A DNA stretch of 64,000 nt from Bacillota bacterium (lineage in GTDB: Bacteria > Bacillota_A > Clostridia > Lachnospirales > Lachnospiraceae). The position numbers were made by a program, and so were the translations under genes. The DNA lies in assembly GCA_023407175.1 (NCBI GenBank), contig JAEYMU010000053.1, forward strand, positions 620,001 to 684,000, written 5' to 3'. Under the pieces are notes generated by a model, which worked only from the letters and a program-made list of their open reading frames with translations, did not search any database and was not told the origin of the DNA. Shown in pieces: positions 52,810-62,905 of the stretch (the first letter of the stretch is position 1; each line of letters starts with the position of its first letter).

Positions 52810-54246
52810 TCATTCACTTAGCATCAAAGCCTTTAATCTTTCGATAAATTCTTCCGGCACCTGGTTTTCTTCGTTAAAATAGCGGCCGTATGGATTATTC
52901 TTCACAGAATTTTCCGTATATAAGCCCTTATTCCTGTAATACTCGTACAGCTTCGGAAGCTCCCTGCGTTCCTGCTTAAGCCGGTGTATCGTCATACACA
53001 CAGCCGTATTAGCTTCATCACAGGTCCCGACACATTCAAAGGGCTTTTCGGGAACTACCCCAACCAGCTTGTCAAAAACCGGTATCAGGCTTTCATCATT
53101 TAACATATCCGCACCGAATATCTCCTCTAGGCGCGGCAGACTGATGAAGGGTGAGAGAATGATATAGACAAACAGGCACTTTGGACAGTGCCCGCACCAC
53201 AGGTCCCCCTTACTGCCTACATTGCAGCTTCTGAATATTTTATGGTATTTTTCCTGTGCGGCAAAAAACCTTGCAATTTGAAGCTCGGCAAAGGGTCTCA
53301 ACAGGCTGAAATAAAAAACCCTGCTCCCGATATATTTCTTCTCATAATCCGTAAAATCCTTCTCGAACCGAAAGCTCTTGGAATATTGATGGTTGACTGC
53401 CGTACCTGCAACCGTGCTTTCATTTGCACTCGCTTCATTGGAAAGCACAACATATTTCTTATCATACAGCCAGGCCGCAAGAACGGAAGAAAAGGCCACA
53501 ATGGCAGAAAAAGGCGTGTGCCCGTTCAGATAGCCTTCCCTATTTAACGCAAGAAGCAGCTTATCAAGACTTCTGTTCACAATAAGAACTTCCTCCTCGG
53601 CGTAGCCTGCCATGGCGGCGCATCGCTGGGAGGCCTCCTTCTGATTAATCATATAGCAAAGATTACTGTTCTTTCGGTCCGCCAGCAGCTCAAGGGTGAC
53701 AATCGAGTCCTTCCCTCCGCCAATGGGGATTAAGCACCCGGATTTCTCACTGTTACGGAGAACCTCTGACCTACCCTCTGCTGCTGCGCTGCCTGCCTTG
53801 GCACCGTGAAGCCCTCTGCCTGCTGCCCTGCTAAAATCAGTTTCTCCAACCGCTTCCATCCTCATAAAGCGATCCAAATCCGTCTCAATGCCATTCGTAT
53901 AGAAGAATTCTCCGAGTCCCAGATAATACTGCTGCTTCCACCAGTTCACCTGCTCTGCATCAATATAACCCGCTTTAATTCTTACCAGAGGAGAACAGGC
54001 ACATTTCCAGTAGCTGACCAGCTCCACCATTCCCAGATGAAAGGCCAGCCTGTGAAGGGTCTCCTCCTCGCTGTCATCCCTGTCCGTATGCTTTTTCTTA
54101 AATTCCCAAACAGGTGTAAAGACAATGTCTTCGCCCAAATGAAAAAAATATGTGATAGTCAGCTTATCGTCTTGGTCTGCTATCTCATATTTTTCGTATG
54201 TAAAAATAGGATGCTTCTCTCTGAGTGTTATAAATTTATTCTGCAT
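52810..54246 (-). CDS. MurL-like UDP-MurNAc-L-Ala-L-Glu epimerase
   Basis: The 478-residue protein has a PP-loop-like nucleotide site PIGGGKDSIVTLELL (about 174-188) and a Cys motif WCGHCPKCLF near residue 365, matching the layout of MurL, the ATP-dependent epimerase that turns the terminal L-Glu of UDP-MurNAc-L-Ala-L-Glu into D-Glu. Residues about 140-165 are a Gly/Ala-rich insert. It overlaps the MurD-like gene by 4 nt (ATGA). GGAGG is 7 nt ahead of the ATG. If correct, this pair replaces glutamate racemase plus canonical MurD for cell-wall precursor supply. Call rests on motif memory and gene pairing. Confidence 0.72.
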   Translation of the reverse strand: MQNKFITLREKHPIFTYEKYEIADQDDKLTITYFFHLGEDIVFTPVWEFKKKHTDRDDSEEETLHRLAFHLGMVELVSYWKCACSPLVRIKAGYIDAEQVNWWKQQYYLGLGEFFYTNGIETDLDRFMRMEAVGETDFSRAAGRGLHGAKAGSAAAEGRSEVLRNSEKSGCLIPIGGGKDSIVTLELLADRKNSNLCYMINQKEASQRCAAMAGYAEEEVLIVNRSLDKLLLALNREGYLNGHTPFSAIVAFSSVLAAWLYDKKYVVLSNEASANESTVAGTAVNHQYSKSFRFEKDFTDYEKKYIGSRVFYFSLLRPFAELQIARFFAAQEKYHKIFRSCNVGSKGDLWCGHCPKCLFVYIILSPFISLPRLEEIFGADMLNDESLIPVFDKLVGVVPEKPFECVGTCDEANTAVCMTIHRLKQERRELPKLYEYYRNKGLYTENSVKNNPYGRYFNEENQVPEEFIERLKALMLSE

Positions 54247-54364
54247 GGAAACCTCCCGTTATTTTGCAATTAATATTCGTACCCTTTTCATTGTCTTCTC
54301 CATTTCTGCACAGAGCCTATGTGCCACCTGTATCCCTGGCACCCTTCAAAAGTTTACTATGATT

Positions 54365-54393
54365 ATTATATTCTGCATATACAAAGAATTCAA
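54365..54393 (-). promoter_or_regulatory. Promoter of the MurL-MurD2 operon
   Basis: On the minus strand TTGAAT (54393-54388), 17 nt, TATAAT (54370-54365). The leader is about 110 nt. Confidence 0.65.
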
Positions 54394-54542
54394 CGTTTAT
54401 TTGTTAATTCGGTTTTTATTCGGGAGAATCTCTCGTCAAATGCCGTTCACGTAAGGGTTTTAAAGCACAAAACCTACCCTTGACGTCCAGTATCGCCTAT
54501 TATTTTAATGTATTATTATATAAAGTTCAAATTTTATTATAA

Positions 54543-54598
54543 TAATTCGAAACTTTTCGAAATTAATTGTTTAATAATATGGAACCTTGTGTTATAAT
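54543..54598 (+). promoter_or_regulatory. Palindrome and extended -10 promoter of pullulanase gene
   Basis: TATAAT (54593-54598) is preceded directly by TGT, an extended -10; no good -35 is present. About 30 nt upstream TTCGAAA (54546-54552) and TTTCGAA (54555-54561) form an inverted repeat that could bind a regulator, for instance a LacI-type protein for starch genes. Confidence 0.5.
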
Positions 54599-54638
54599 CA
54601 GTATGAGAGTTATCAATTTATATTTATGGGAGGGGCTT

Positions 54639-57443
54639 ATGCATCGAAGAATTAAAGCTTTACTGCTCGTTATGGTATTTACACTGTCCACCCTGGCCGG
54701 GGTGTACCTGCCCGCCGGTCCGGTGCAGGCAGCAAATCAACTGCAAATCAAGATTCATTATCACCGTTACGAAGGGGATTATGACAGCTGGAATGTCTGG
54801 TCCTGGCTTTCCGGAGCTGACGGCGCAGCTTATGAGTTTAGCGAAGAGGATGACTTTGGAAAGGTTGCCGCCTATACTCTGGATATTCCTGATGGTACAG
54901 AAGAAATCGGCTTCATTGTCAGACATTCCACGGACAGCAACGCCTGGGACCTGAAGGATACCCCCGATGACCGCTTTATAGATATTACTAAGGCGAAGGA
55001 TGGTGTATTGGATGTTTATGTAATACAGGATGAAAAAGAATTCGGATACGGAAAGGACGAGATGAGCTTGGCACCCAAAATTTTAAAGGCCTCACTGGAG
55101 GATTCAAAAACAGTAGCCTTCAGTGTTACAACGGCCTTCGACAGCACGGCGAAGAGCATAACCTCTAAATTCAAGCTTACGGATGTCAACGGCAAGACCT
55201 GGCAGCCGAAAAGCATTACCTCCGAGGGGGGAAGTAAGGCTACCTCGGGAACCTTAAGCTTTTCGGAGGATTTGGATTTATTAAGCAGCTATACCTTAAG
55301 CTTTGAAGGATACGGTGAATCGGCTGTGTCCACCTCCAAGGTATTCTCCACGGAGGAATTTGAGAATGCCTATACCTATGAGGGGGATGATCTGGGTGCT
55401 GTATGGTCCAAGGAAAAGACCTCCTTCCGGGTGTGGGCTCCTACGGCCTCCTCTGTGGTATTAAATCTTTATAAAGCCGGTTCCGGCTCTAATTTGATTG
55501 ACAGCTACCCTATGAAGCAGGATGTTAAGGGAACCTGGTATCTGGAGCAGACCGGAGATTTAAACGGTGTCTATTATACCTACAGCGTTACAGTGGACGG
55601 CAATACTCAGGAGGCTGTGGATCCTTATGCAAGAACCACCGGAATTAACGGTGAAAGGGGCATGGTAATTGACCTTGACTCCACCGATCCGGAGGGCTTT
55701 ACAGAGGATACACGCCCGCCCTTTGCCAATTCCACGGATGCCGTTATCTATGAACTGCATATCCGGGATTTTTCCTCGGATGACAGCTCCGGCATCGAGA
55801 ACAAAGGAAAATATCTGGCCTTTACAGAGAAGGGAACCACCTCGGATACGGGCGAAAAAACCGGAATTGATTATTTGAAGGATCTGGGCATTACTCACGT
55901 GCATCTCCTGCCCTCCTTTGACTATGCCAGCGTTAATGAAGCTACCCTGGTCAACCAGGACTTCAACTGGGGGTACGACCCGCTTAATTATAATGTACCG
56001 GAGGGCTCCTATTCCACCGATCCCAAACAGGGCGAGGTCAGGGTAAATGAATATAAGCAGATGGTGCAAGCCCTGCATGAGGACGGAATCCGAGTTGTCA
56101 TGGATGTAGTGTACAACCACACCTCCAGCACCAGTTCCAGCTTTAACAAAATCGTTCCCGGCTATTATTACCGCATGAATGATGACGGCTCTTACTCCAA
56201 TGCTTCCGGCTGCGGAAATGAAACAGCCTCTGAGCGCTCCATGATGCGTAAATTCATCATTGATTCGGTCGTATACTGGGCTACAGAGTATCATGTGGAC
56301 GGCTTTCGTTTTGACCTGATGGGCATCCATGATACCGAAACCATGAATGCAGTCAGGGCTGCCTTAAATGAAATCGATCCTACCATTCTTGTCTACGGTG
56401 AGGGCTGGACCGGAGGGTCCTCCACCCTTGCTGAAGCAGAACGTGCCATGAAGGCAAATATGTCTTCCCTGGATACCGATATTGCAGCTTTCAGTGATGA
56501 CATCCGTGACGGCATCAAGGGAAGTGTATTCGATGCCCTTGACCAGGGCTTTATCAGCGGGAAGGCCGATATGGAAGAAACAATCAAATTTGGTGTGATT
56601 GCCTCCACCGAAAATGCACAGGTGGATTACTCCAAGGTCAACTACTCCGACACCTTCTGGGCGAAGGCTCCCACACAGACAATTACCTATACCTCTGCCC
56701 ATGACAACCTGACCCTGTGGGATAAGCTGTGCTCCTCCAATGCCTCCGACAGCCTTTCAGACCGGATAAAAATGAACCTGCTGTCCTGTGCCATTGTTTT
56801 CACCTCCCAGGGTACTCCCTTCTTCCAGGCGGGAGAGGAATTCCTTCGAAGCAAGCCTGCCGATGAGACCGGAACCACCTTCGATGACAACAGCTATGAT
56901 TCTCCGGATTCGGTAAATAGCTTAAAATGGGACAGTGTATCGGAGAATAAGGAAGTTTATGAATACTATAAGGGCATGATTGCCTTCCGCAAAGCCCACA
57001 GCGCATTAAGAATGACAACGACAGAGGAAATCCAGAACAATCTCACCTTCCTTGATGGCCTGGAGTCCAATGTTGTTGCCTATACCATAGACAATTCCCC
57101 TAACGGCGAGTCAGCAACCTCCCTCTGCGTCATTTATAATTCTAATAAGGCACAGACTACGGTTACCATACCGGAGGGCGAATGGAACGTATATGTTAAG
57201 GGAAATAAAGCCGGAACGGAAATACTTGAAACTGTTTCCGGGGGCCAGATAACAGTGGAGCCCATCTCGGCAATGGTGCTTGTAAAGGAAGACAGCAAAG
57301 CTGCTGCTTCGAATCAGGACAATACCGCTTCAGCTTCAAAGAACTCTTCCAAAAAGACTGCTCTTTATATTGCCTTAGCAGCAGTAGCGGCATTGCTCCT
57401 TGCAGGCGCCGGGCTCACGACTTTTCTTAGAAGAAAGAAATAA
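54639..57443 (+). CDS. Secreted, membrane-anchored type I pullulanase
   Basis: The 934-residue protein has a signal peptide ending near VQA (residue 32), an N-terminal starch-binding module of the pullulanase type (QIKIHYHRYEGDYDSWNVWSW), a beta domain, a CBM48-like domain with TSFRVWAPTASSVVLNLY, and the GH13 barrel. The four GH13 regions are VVMDVVYNHTSS, DGFRFDLMG (nucleophile Asp559), YGEGWTGG (acid/base Glu588) and TSAHDNLTLWD. The C-terminus has a Ser/Asn-rich spacer and one membrane helix with RRKK, without an LPxTG sortase motif. It debranches alpha-1,6 links of pullulan and starch outside the cell. GGGAGGGG is ahead of the ATG at 54639. Confidence 0.9.
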   Translation: MHRRIKALLLVMVFTLSTLAGVYLPAGPVQAANQLQIKIHYHRYEGDYDSWNVWSWLSGADGAAYEFSEEDDFGKVAAYTLDIPDGTEEIGFIVRHSTDSNAWDLKDTPDDRFIDITKAKDGVLDVYVIQDEKEFGYGKDEMSLAPKILKASLEDSKTVAFSVTTAFDSTAKSITSKFKLTDVNGKTWQPKSITSEGGSKATSGTLSFSEDLDLLSSYTLSFEGYGESAVSTSKVFSTEEFENAYTYEGDDLGAVWSKEKTSFRVWAPTASSVVLNLYKAGSGSNLIDSYPMKQDVKGTWYLEQTGDLNGVYYTYSVTVDGNTQEAVDPYARTTGINGERGMVIDLDSTDPEGFTEDTRPPFANSTDAVIYELHIRDFSSDDSSGIENKGKYLAFTEKGTTSDTGEKTGIDYLKDLGITHVHLLPSFDYASVNEATLVNQDFNWGYDPLNYNVPEGSYSTDPKQGEVRVNEYKQMVQALHEDGIRVVMDVVYNHTSSTSSSFNKIVPGYYYRMNDDGSYSNASGCGNETASERSMMRKFIIDSVVYWATEYHVDGFRFDLMGIHDTETMNAVRAALNEIDPTILVYGEGWTGGSSTLAEAERAMKANMSSLDTDIAAFSDDIRDGIKGSVFDALDQGFISGKADMEETIKFGVIASTENAQVDYSKVNYSDTFWAKAPTQTITYTSAHDNLTLWDKLCSSNASDSLSDRIKMNLLSCAIVFTSQGTPFFQAGEEFLRSKPADETGTTFDDNSYDSPDSVNSLKWDSVSENKEVYEYYKGMIAFRKAHSALRMTTTEEIQNNLTFLDGLESNVVAYTIDNSPNGESATSLCVIYNSNKAQTTVTIPEGEWNVYVKGNKAGTEILETVSGGQITVEPISAMVLVKEDSKAAASNQDNTASASKNSSKKTALYIALAAVAALLLAGAGLTTFLRRKK

Positions 57444-57525
57444 GCCGGGTTTTGTGCCTTAGGAAGGGCTGAACCACACTTCATTTGTTATACCGTTTAA
57501 ATTCGTATAGAATCATTCTCCTCGT

Positions 57526-57563
57526 AAAATTCGGATGCCGTTTGTCTTCGGCATCCGAATTTT
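57526..57563 (+). terminator. Terminator after pullulanase gene
   Basis: 57526-57540 pairs perfectly over 15 bp with 57549-57563, with an 8-nt loop and TCATTTTG behind. It begins 83 nt past the stop. Confidence 0.85.
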
Positions 57564-57707
57564 CATTTTGTCTTAAAGCTTTGCAGTAAAAAATCAAAAG
57601 CAATGCTTGTTTTTTCAATGCTACAAAAATACACTTGTTCCTATCATCGATTGGCACTATAATGATATCATATTGGTATTGTAATAGCGTAGGAAATGGA
57701 GGTTGTA

Positions 57708-57971
57708 ATGGAAAACAAACCATTCTGCAAGGGATGTACAATCTCTGCCAGAGTAAGCGACGAAGAAATAGAGCAGGCCATCGATAAGCTGTCACGGCTG
57801 AAGGGTATGAGGTTTGTGGAGGATGCCCTATATACGGAGCGGCTGGAGAAATGCGGCCTCTGCCAATATCTTGAATACGGCAATACCTGCCTGCAATGCG
57901 GCTGTATTGTTCAGATTAAGGCAAAGCTGCCAGATTCCAAATGTCCCTATCCGGGAAACCGTAAGTGGTAA
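57708..57971 (+). CDS. DUF6171 small Cys-rich protein
   Basis: An 87-residue protein with six Cys in CKGC, CGLC and CLQCGC arrangements plus one near the end (CPYPGNRKW), which would suit zinc or iron-sulfur binding. The pattern PFCKGC..CGLCxxLxxGxTCxxCGC is the DUF6171 family of Firmicutes, of unknown role. GGAGG lies 6 nt before the ATG. It is not near a phage or other mobile gene. Confidence 0.75.
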   Translation: MENKPFCKGCTISARVSDEEIEQAIDKLSRLKGMRFVEDALYTERLEKCGLCQYLEYGNTCLQCGCIVQIKAKLPDSKCPYPGNRKW

Positions 57972-57977
57972 AGCTAA

Positions 57978-58026
57978 TTAAGGTTCCATAAGAACTCTAT
58001 AAAATAGATGACTTATGGAACCTTAA
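57978..58026. terminator. Bidirectional terminator between convergent genes
   Basis: TTAAGGTTCCATAAG (57978-57992) pairs perfectly with 58012-58026. It ends both the DUF6171 gene and the ABC gene that stops at 58034. Confidence 0.85.
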
Positions 58027-58033
58027 TGTATGT

Positions 58034-60472
58034 TTATGCCAGCTTTTCTATAATCTGTGCCGGAGGTCTTTTTATGGTGTTATAGATCGGTACGATACCC
58101 ACCAGAATATTTACCCCATAAAGAAAGAGAAGCAATAACCCCATGGCGTACCAGGGATATACGATGCCCGTCTGAAGGGAAGGGGCCGCCGCGATGAACT
58201 TTATAATCCCGCTGACAGCCAAAACCACGGGAAGCACCGTATAGCTGGTGATTATGATAATCTCCAGGATAAAGGAGAATATAATACTTTTCTTAGGTAT
58301 ACCTACCAGCCGGTATACACTAAGCTCCTGCGTTATCTTCATTACATTTGCCTTCATGGTAAAATAAAGCATCAGCAGGGAAATTGCAAATATGGTGATT
58401 GTTACGATAAGGCGCGTGTTTATTGTAACCGACCGGTCAGCCAGAAATTTATTCATCTGTCTTGTATAATTATCTGTGGCAACGAACTTGACATAGCTGG
58501 TATCGTAGCCGCCCAGGTTCTGATCAAAAAAGTTTATTAAATCAGTCTTTGCCTCTGTATCTGTATAAATCATGAATCTTCTGCTGCTGCAAATGTACAT
58601 GCCCAGGATATCCTTATAGCTGCTGTCATCTACCACATAGTCTACTCCAAACTCATCCGGGAAGGTCCCTGCCACCTTGAATGTACTTTCATTTTTTGTT
58701 TTAAATTCTCCAGTACTGTCAGCGTCCTCGGCGTAAACCTCCTCCGATACCAGAACCTCTCCCGAAGCCAGGGAAACCGCATCAAACTGTCCCGGATACT
58801 CCGATTGCAGCTGCTTTAAGGACGCTACCTTATCCGCCCAGGATGCCGTGCTGATACCGGCATATTTATCAATGAATACTGTCGGCTCCTTCACATCACA
58901 TATCCCGACAATTTTAAGCTTTTGTCCGGATACCTCCGACTTTACCCAAAGATTTAGAAAGCTGCTTAAATCCGGCATCAGGGTTCGAAAGATACTTCCA
59001 TTTTCCAGAAATTCATCAATCAGCCATCGGTCTACTACAATTTCATCTCTTTTTTCAGGCATCCTGCCACAGACAATATCCTTCTCATCCAAATGCTCCA
59101 GTGTCACAAAGGAAAAATCGGAGAAGGAATAGCTAAGCTGCCTCGTCTGTCCATAGCCGTCATAGGTAAAGGACAGGCTGGTATCCAGGCTGATATAGAT
59201 GTCTTCGGCCATCCCGCTCTTAATAAAGCTATCGTAGATTTTATTAAAGCTTTCATAATACTGATTATTGCTGGCGGAAGAATTACGCTTTCCCATAACC
59301 TCAAGATAATGGGAGTCCTCCGTAACAATGCTCTTCTTATCGATTGCCGCGGCGGTCATATAATCTGCAACTGCAAGGACCAATAAAACGGAAGTAACCA
59401 GCAAGGATATAATCAGAAAAATCTGTCTTTTGCCCAGCATTCTTACATTGACATTCGCCAGCTTCCAAAGCTCCGATAGGGAGAGTCCGGGTCTTTTGCT
59501 CTTCTTCACCGGTTTAAGGGAATATTCAAAATCCCAGGCCTCCTCAGGCTTAAGCTCAGGCCTGGCGCCTTCCACCATCTGCATCTCGTCAGTTGATGTC
59601 AGATATGCAACCTCTGTTTCATCCGGGGTCTGAATATAAAGCCTGCCGCCCGTATATACCATATTCAGCCGGATCTCCCTGCTTTCCCCGCTGCTGTACA
59701 GGTTGATACTGATTTTATTATTCTGATAGCTTTCCTTCTCATACTCTCCCAGATATATATTCGTATCATCACTGTAACGGTAAGCTTCCTTCCCCTCCTG
59801 ACGTACATCCTTAACCACCCTGCCGTCACTGATATGGATAATACGGTCAGCAAAGAATTCTGCAATCCGCTTCTCATGGGTTACCAGAATGACCAGACAG
59901 TCCTTCGAAATCTTCTTGATAATACCCATAATACGCATGGTGTTGGCCTCATCCAGATTACCGGTGGGCTCGTCGGCAAATATGATATCCGGTGTCCTAA
60001 CCAGTGCCCGGGCAATTGCTACCCTTTGCCTTTGTCCGCCGGACAGCTGGGAAACCATACGCTTCTTAAACTTCTTCATGTCCACCGCTGAAAGGACATA
60101 ATCAATTCTTTCCTCCTTCTCCTCCTCGCTGATATCATAGGTATTAAGCGCCAGGCGGAGATTATAGGCCACTGTATCCTCCTGAAGCAGGAACTGGTCC
60201 TGAAAAACATATCCGAATTTCTGATTGCGCAGCTGCTCCATCTCCCCGGTGCAGCTCTTGTGAAGTGTTTTGTCGTCAATTGTGATCTGGCCGCTCTGAT
60301 AGGTATCCAATCCTCCCAGGATATTTAACAGCGTCGTCTTACCGGAGCCGCTCTCCCCAAGAATACAGACCAGCCCGGTATCGCCAAATTCAAGTGTTGT
60401 ATTGTCAATCACATGAACCTCATTTGACTTTCCCCTATTATAATACTTATTCAGCTTACTCACCCGAATCAT
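58034..60472 (-). CDS. Fused ABC ATPase-permease, FtsX/MacB type
   Basis: Residues 1-225 are an ATPase of the LolD/MacB class (Walker [10 protein letters not shown], signature [14 protein letters not shown], Walker [14 protein letters not shown]). After a linker comes a membrane helix (about 345-365), a large extracellular domain (365-685) and three C-terminal helices with the FtsX-like end. Fused forms like this in Lachnospiraceae are one half of antimicrobial-peptide or lipoprotein exporters. Its permease part is clearly related to the truncated gene at 62906-64000. It begins 3 nt after the stop of the next ABC gene, so they are cotranscribed. Confidence 0.85.
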   Translation of the reverse strand: MIRVSKLNKYYNRGKSNEVHVIDNTTLEFGDTGLVCILGESGSGKTTLLNILGGLDTYQSGQITIDDKTLHKSCTGEMEQLRNQKFGYVFQDQFLLQEDTVAYNLRLALNTYDISEEEKEERIDYVLSAVDMKKFKKRMVSQLSGGQRQRVAIARALVRTPDIIFADEPTGNLDEANTMRIMGIIKKISKDCLVILVTHEKRIAEFFADRIIHISDGRVVKDVRQEGKEAYRYSDDTNIYLGEYEKESYQNNKISINLYSSGESREIRLNMVYTGGRLYIQTPDETEVAYLTSTDEMQMVEGARPELKPEEAWDFEYSLKPVKKSKRPGLSLSELWKLANVNVRMLGKRQIFLIISLLVTSVLLVLAVADYMTAAAIDKKSIVTEDSHYLEVMGKRNSSASNNQYYESFNKIYDSFIKSGMAEDIYISLDTSLSFTYDGYGQTRQLSYSFSDFSFVTLEHLDEKDIVCGRMPEKRDEIVVDRWLIDEFLENGSIFRTLMPDLSSFLNLWVKSEVSGQKLKIVGICDVKEPTVFIDKYAGISTASWADKVASLKQLQSEYPGQFDAVSLASGEVLVSEEVYAEDADSTGEFKTKNESTFKVAGTFPDEFGVDYVVDDSSYKDILGMYICSSRRFMIYTDTEAKTDLINFFDQNLGGYDTSYVKFVATDNYTRQMNKFLADRSVTINTRLIVTITIFAISLLMLYFTMKANVMKITQELSVYRLVGIPKKSIIFSFILEIIIITSYTVLPVVLAVSGIIKFIAAAPSLQTGIVYPWYAMGLLLLFLYGVNILVGIVPIYNTIKRPPAQIIEKLA

Positions 60473-60475
60473 AGA

Positions 60476-62788
60476 TTAGCTCCATTTCTGCTTCCGCTTA
60501 AGGTACCTGTTGAAGAACCACACCGTTGTTACAATCATAAGAAGGTTAAATAGGATAAAGGCTGCATACCCGGTAACATTATAGTATTTCATGATAGTCC
60601 CCAGATACCGGAAGCCGCACAGATTAACCGCATTCGCTCCCACACCGGTAATCAGCACAGCCGCCCCGGTATAGGTCAACAGCTCATAGTAATTCATGAG
60701 CTTAATGGTTCTATGCTTCATTCCCATGGAAGTAAGCAGTAAATAATCCTTTTTCTTAATCTTAAGGAAGGAACCGATAATCAGAACCTCCAGCAAAAAC
60801 AATACTGCCAGTACCAGAAAGGCACGCTCAAGGGCTGCATTTCTTAAGTCCACCTTCCAGGAATTATACTCTATCGAGCTTACACGGTAGGGGCTGATTG
60901 CCTGATACCCCAGCTTCTCAAGGTGTTCAAGAACATAATCCGTATCAATATAGTCCCTGATATATAAGGATGCCTGGCTGCTCTGATAATCGCATAATTC
61001 ATAAAACCAGTCCTCACTGATCTCTACAAATTTAATGGAATAGGAATTGAACCGGGGAAGCACCGTCACATCATAATTTTTAATATCACTGTACTCGTCA
61101 TCCTCTCCGCTGTAATAGATCGTGACCTCGCCCGCTCCGGGTATCTCATATACCGAGGTGTCCGCAATCACTGAGGATACCTTGAGCTCTCCATAATTAA
61201 GATCATCACCGATTACCGGGATAAACGAAAGATTTATATTATAGGTCCCTGTAATCAGATTTTTTCCAAGCCTCATATTATAGCTGTTATCATATAAATC
61301 GGCGGACAGCATATTGCACAACTCACCCGAAAAATATACCTGGTCGCTTTTTTCCTTAAGCAGCCCAACAATAGTAAAAGTCGCACTGTAATAGTTATCA
61401 TAGCCCCACATATTCTTACTGGTAAAATAACAAATCTGCTGTGAGCCGAGTACGCTTTCCTCCTCCGAATAAAGAACCACTTCATTGCGCGCCTTGGGCA
61501 GCCTTCCGGAAGCCAAATCAGCCTCCGTGATACAGGTATCTGATTTAACGAATTTCGTATTCAAAAGAAAATTAACGATTTTAGCCGGTGCAGTGTCCGT
61601 AAGATTATTATCCGGCTGATAGGAATAATCATAATCCGCACCCATGGTAATATAATAATTGATATCATTGGCATAGTCATACTGGTCAACCATTCTGACA
61701 TGCTTGATCCCCCGGAAAGTTTCCATATCATCCTTTGTTATGGCATTTCCATCCGCTCTTTTTACAATAATTCTGGTATTGTCTCCATTCAAAAATGCCC
61801 GGGAGTCATAATCCTTGGTAAAGGTATCATCCATATTACTATAAATCTCACCAAGGAAAATAAATGAAACAACAGAAGTGAATAATAAGAAACACAGAAA
61901 TAAGAGCACCCTTCCCCGCTGGGTGGCAATGTTCATCCGCGTGAATCTCCGTGCGATGTTTCTGTCCATTTTTCTTAGCTGTCTGTCCGGCCTTGGAGAT
62001 TTTAACGCTTCCTCCTGCTGTGCTCTATCGGTATTCTTCTTGTTTCTGGCCTGTCCGGTTTTTTTATTCTCGTTCTTCTCTTCCTCTTTCTTCCGGGCTA
62101 CCGGTACCGGCTCCTTAATCTGGATATCCGACACGACCTCCCCGTCATGCAGGCGAAGCCGTCTTGTTGCATAGGGCTCCACCTCCTCATAATTATGGGT
62201 AACTACAATCACCAGCTTATCCTTTGACAGCTCCCCGAACAGCTCCATGATCTGACTACCGGTCTCACTGTCCAGATTGCCGGTAGGCTCGTCTGCAACA
62301 ATAATATCCGTATCCTTGGCAAGTGCTCTCGCAATGGACAGTCTTTGCTTTTGTCCGCTGGAAAGCCTTGAGGCCCGCTGTCCCATCTGCCCCTTAAGAC
62401 CAACCTTTTTTAAAAGCTCCTTTGCCCTTTTTCGTGCCTGTGTATATTCATAGCCCTGGATCAAAAGAGCACTCTCCACATTATAAAGAGAGGAATAATT
62501 TTCAATCAGGTTGTAATTTTGGAATACATAGCCGATTTTATTCTTTCTGTATTCCTCCCAGTCATCATCATCAAAATGCGAGGTTGCTTCCCCCTGGATG
62601 AAAAGCTCGCCTTCATCATAGGTATCCAAACCGCTAATTATATTGAGCAGAGATGATTTGCCGCTTCCACTTTCTCCGGTAATTGCAACAAATTCCCCTT
62701 TATGAAATTCCAGCTTAATTCTTCTTAATGCCGGTACAACCGCGCCCGCCGAAGTATAGTACTTTGATACGCTCTCCAGTTTTATCAT
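60476..62788 (-). CDS. Fused ABC ATPase-permease, second paralogue
   Basis: The 770-residue protein has the same plan: ATPase ([36 protein letters not shown]) over residues 1-225, a charged linker (KKEEEKNENKKTGQARNKKNTD, broken by other residues), a helix near 290, an extracellular domain and three helices at the end. It is more distant from the other two than they are from each other. AGGTG is 7 nt ahead of the ATG. The likely working unit is a heterodimer with the product of 58034-60472 or of the truncated gene. Confidence 0.85.
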   Translation of the reverse strand: MIKLESVSKYYTSAGAVVPALRRIKLEFHKGEFVAITGESGSGKSSLLNIISGLDTYDEGELFIQGEATSHFDDDDWEEYRKNKIGYVFQNYNLIENYSSLYNVESALLIQGYEYTQARKRAKELLKKVGLKGQMGQRASRLSSGQKQRLSIARALAKDTDIIVADEPTGNLDSETGSQIMELFGELSKDKLVIVVTHNYEEVEPYATRRLRLHDGEVVSDIQIKEPVPVARKKEEEKNENKKTGQARNKKNTDRAQQEEALKSPRPDRQLRKMDRNIARRFTRMNIATQRGRVLLFLCFLLFTSVVSFIFLGEIYSNMDDTFTKDYDSRAFLNGDNTRIIVKRADGNAITKDDMETFRGIKHVRMVDQYDYANDINYYITMGADYDYSYQPDNNLTDTAPAKIVNFLLNTKFVKSDTCITEADLASGRLPKARNEVVLYSEEESVLGSQQICYFTSKNMWGYDNYYSATFTIVGLLKEKSDQVYFSGELCNMLSADLYDNSYNMRLGKNLITGTYNINLSFIPVIGDDLNYGELKVSSVIADTSVYEIPGAGEVTIYYSGEDDEYSDIKNYDVTVLPRFNSYSIKFVEISEDWFYELCDYQSSQASLYIRDYIDTDYVLEHLEKLGYQAISPYRVSSIEYNSWKVDLRNAALERAFLVLAVLFLLEVLIIGSFLKIKKKDYLLLTSMGMKHRTIKLMNYYELLTYTGAAVLITGVGANAVNLCGFRYLGTIMKYYNVTGYAAFILFNLLMIVTTVWFFNRYLKRKQKWS

Positions 62789-62905
62789 GCTTTCACCTGT
62801 AACCTTTCGTTGTACACATTATTTCATAAATCCATTGCTGTTTCAACCATAGAAAATGAACATAAATTATGGATATAATTTAACACGGGCACAGGAAAGA
62901 TCTCC

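Noticed and set aside
55560..56330. 256-codon antisense frame inside the pullulanase gene
   Set aside because: It mirrors the conserved GH13 coding sequence and has no features of its own.
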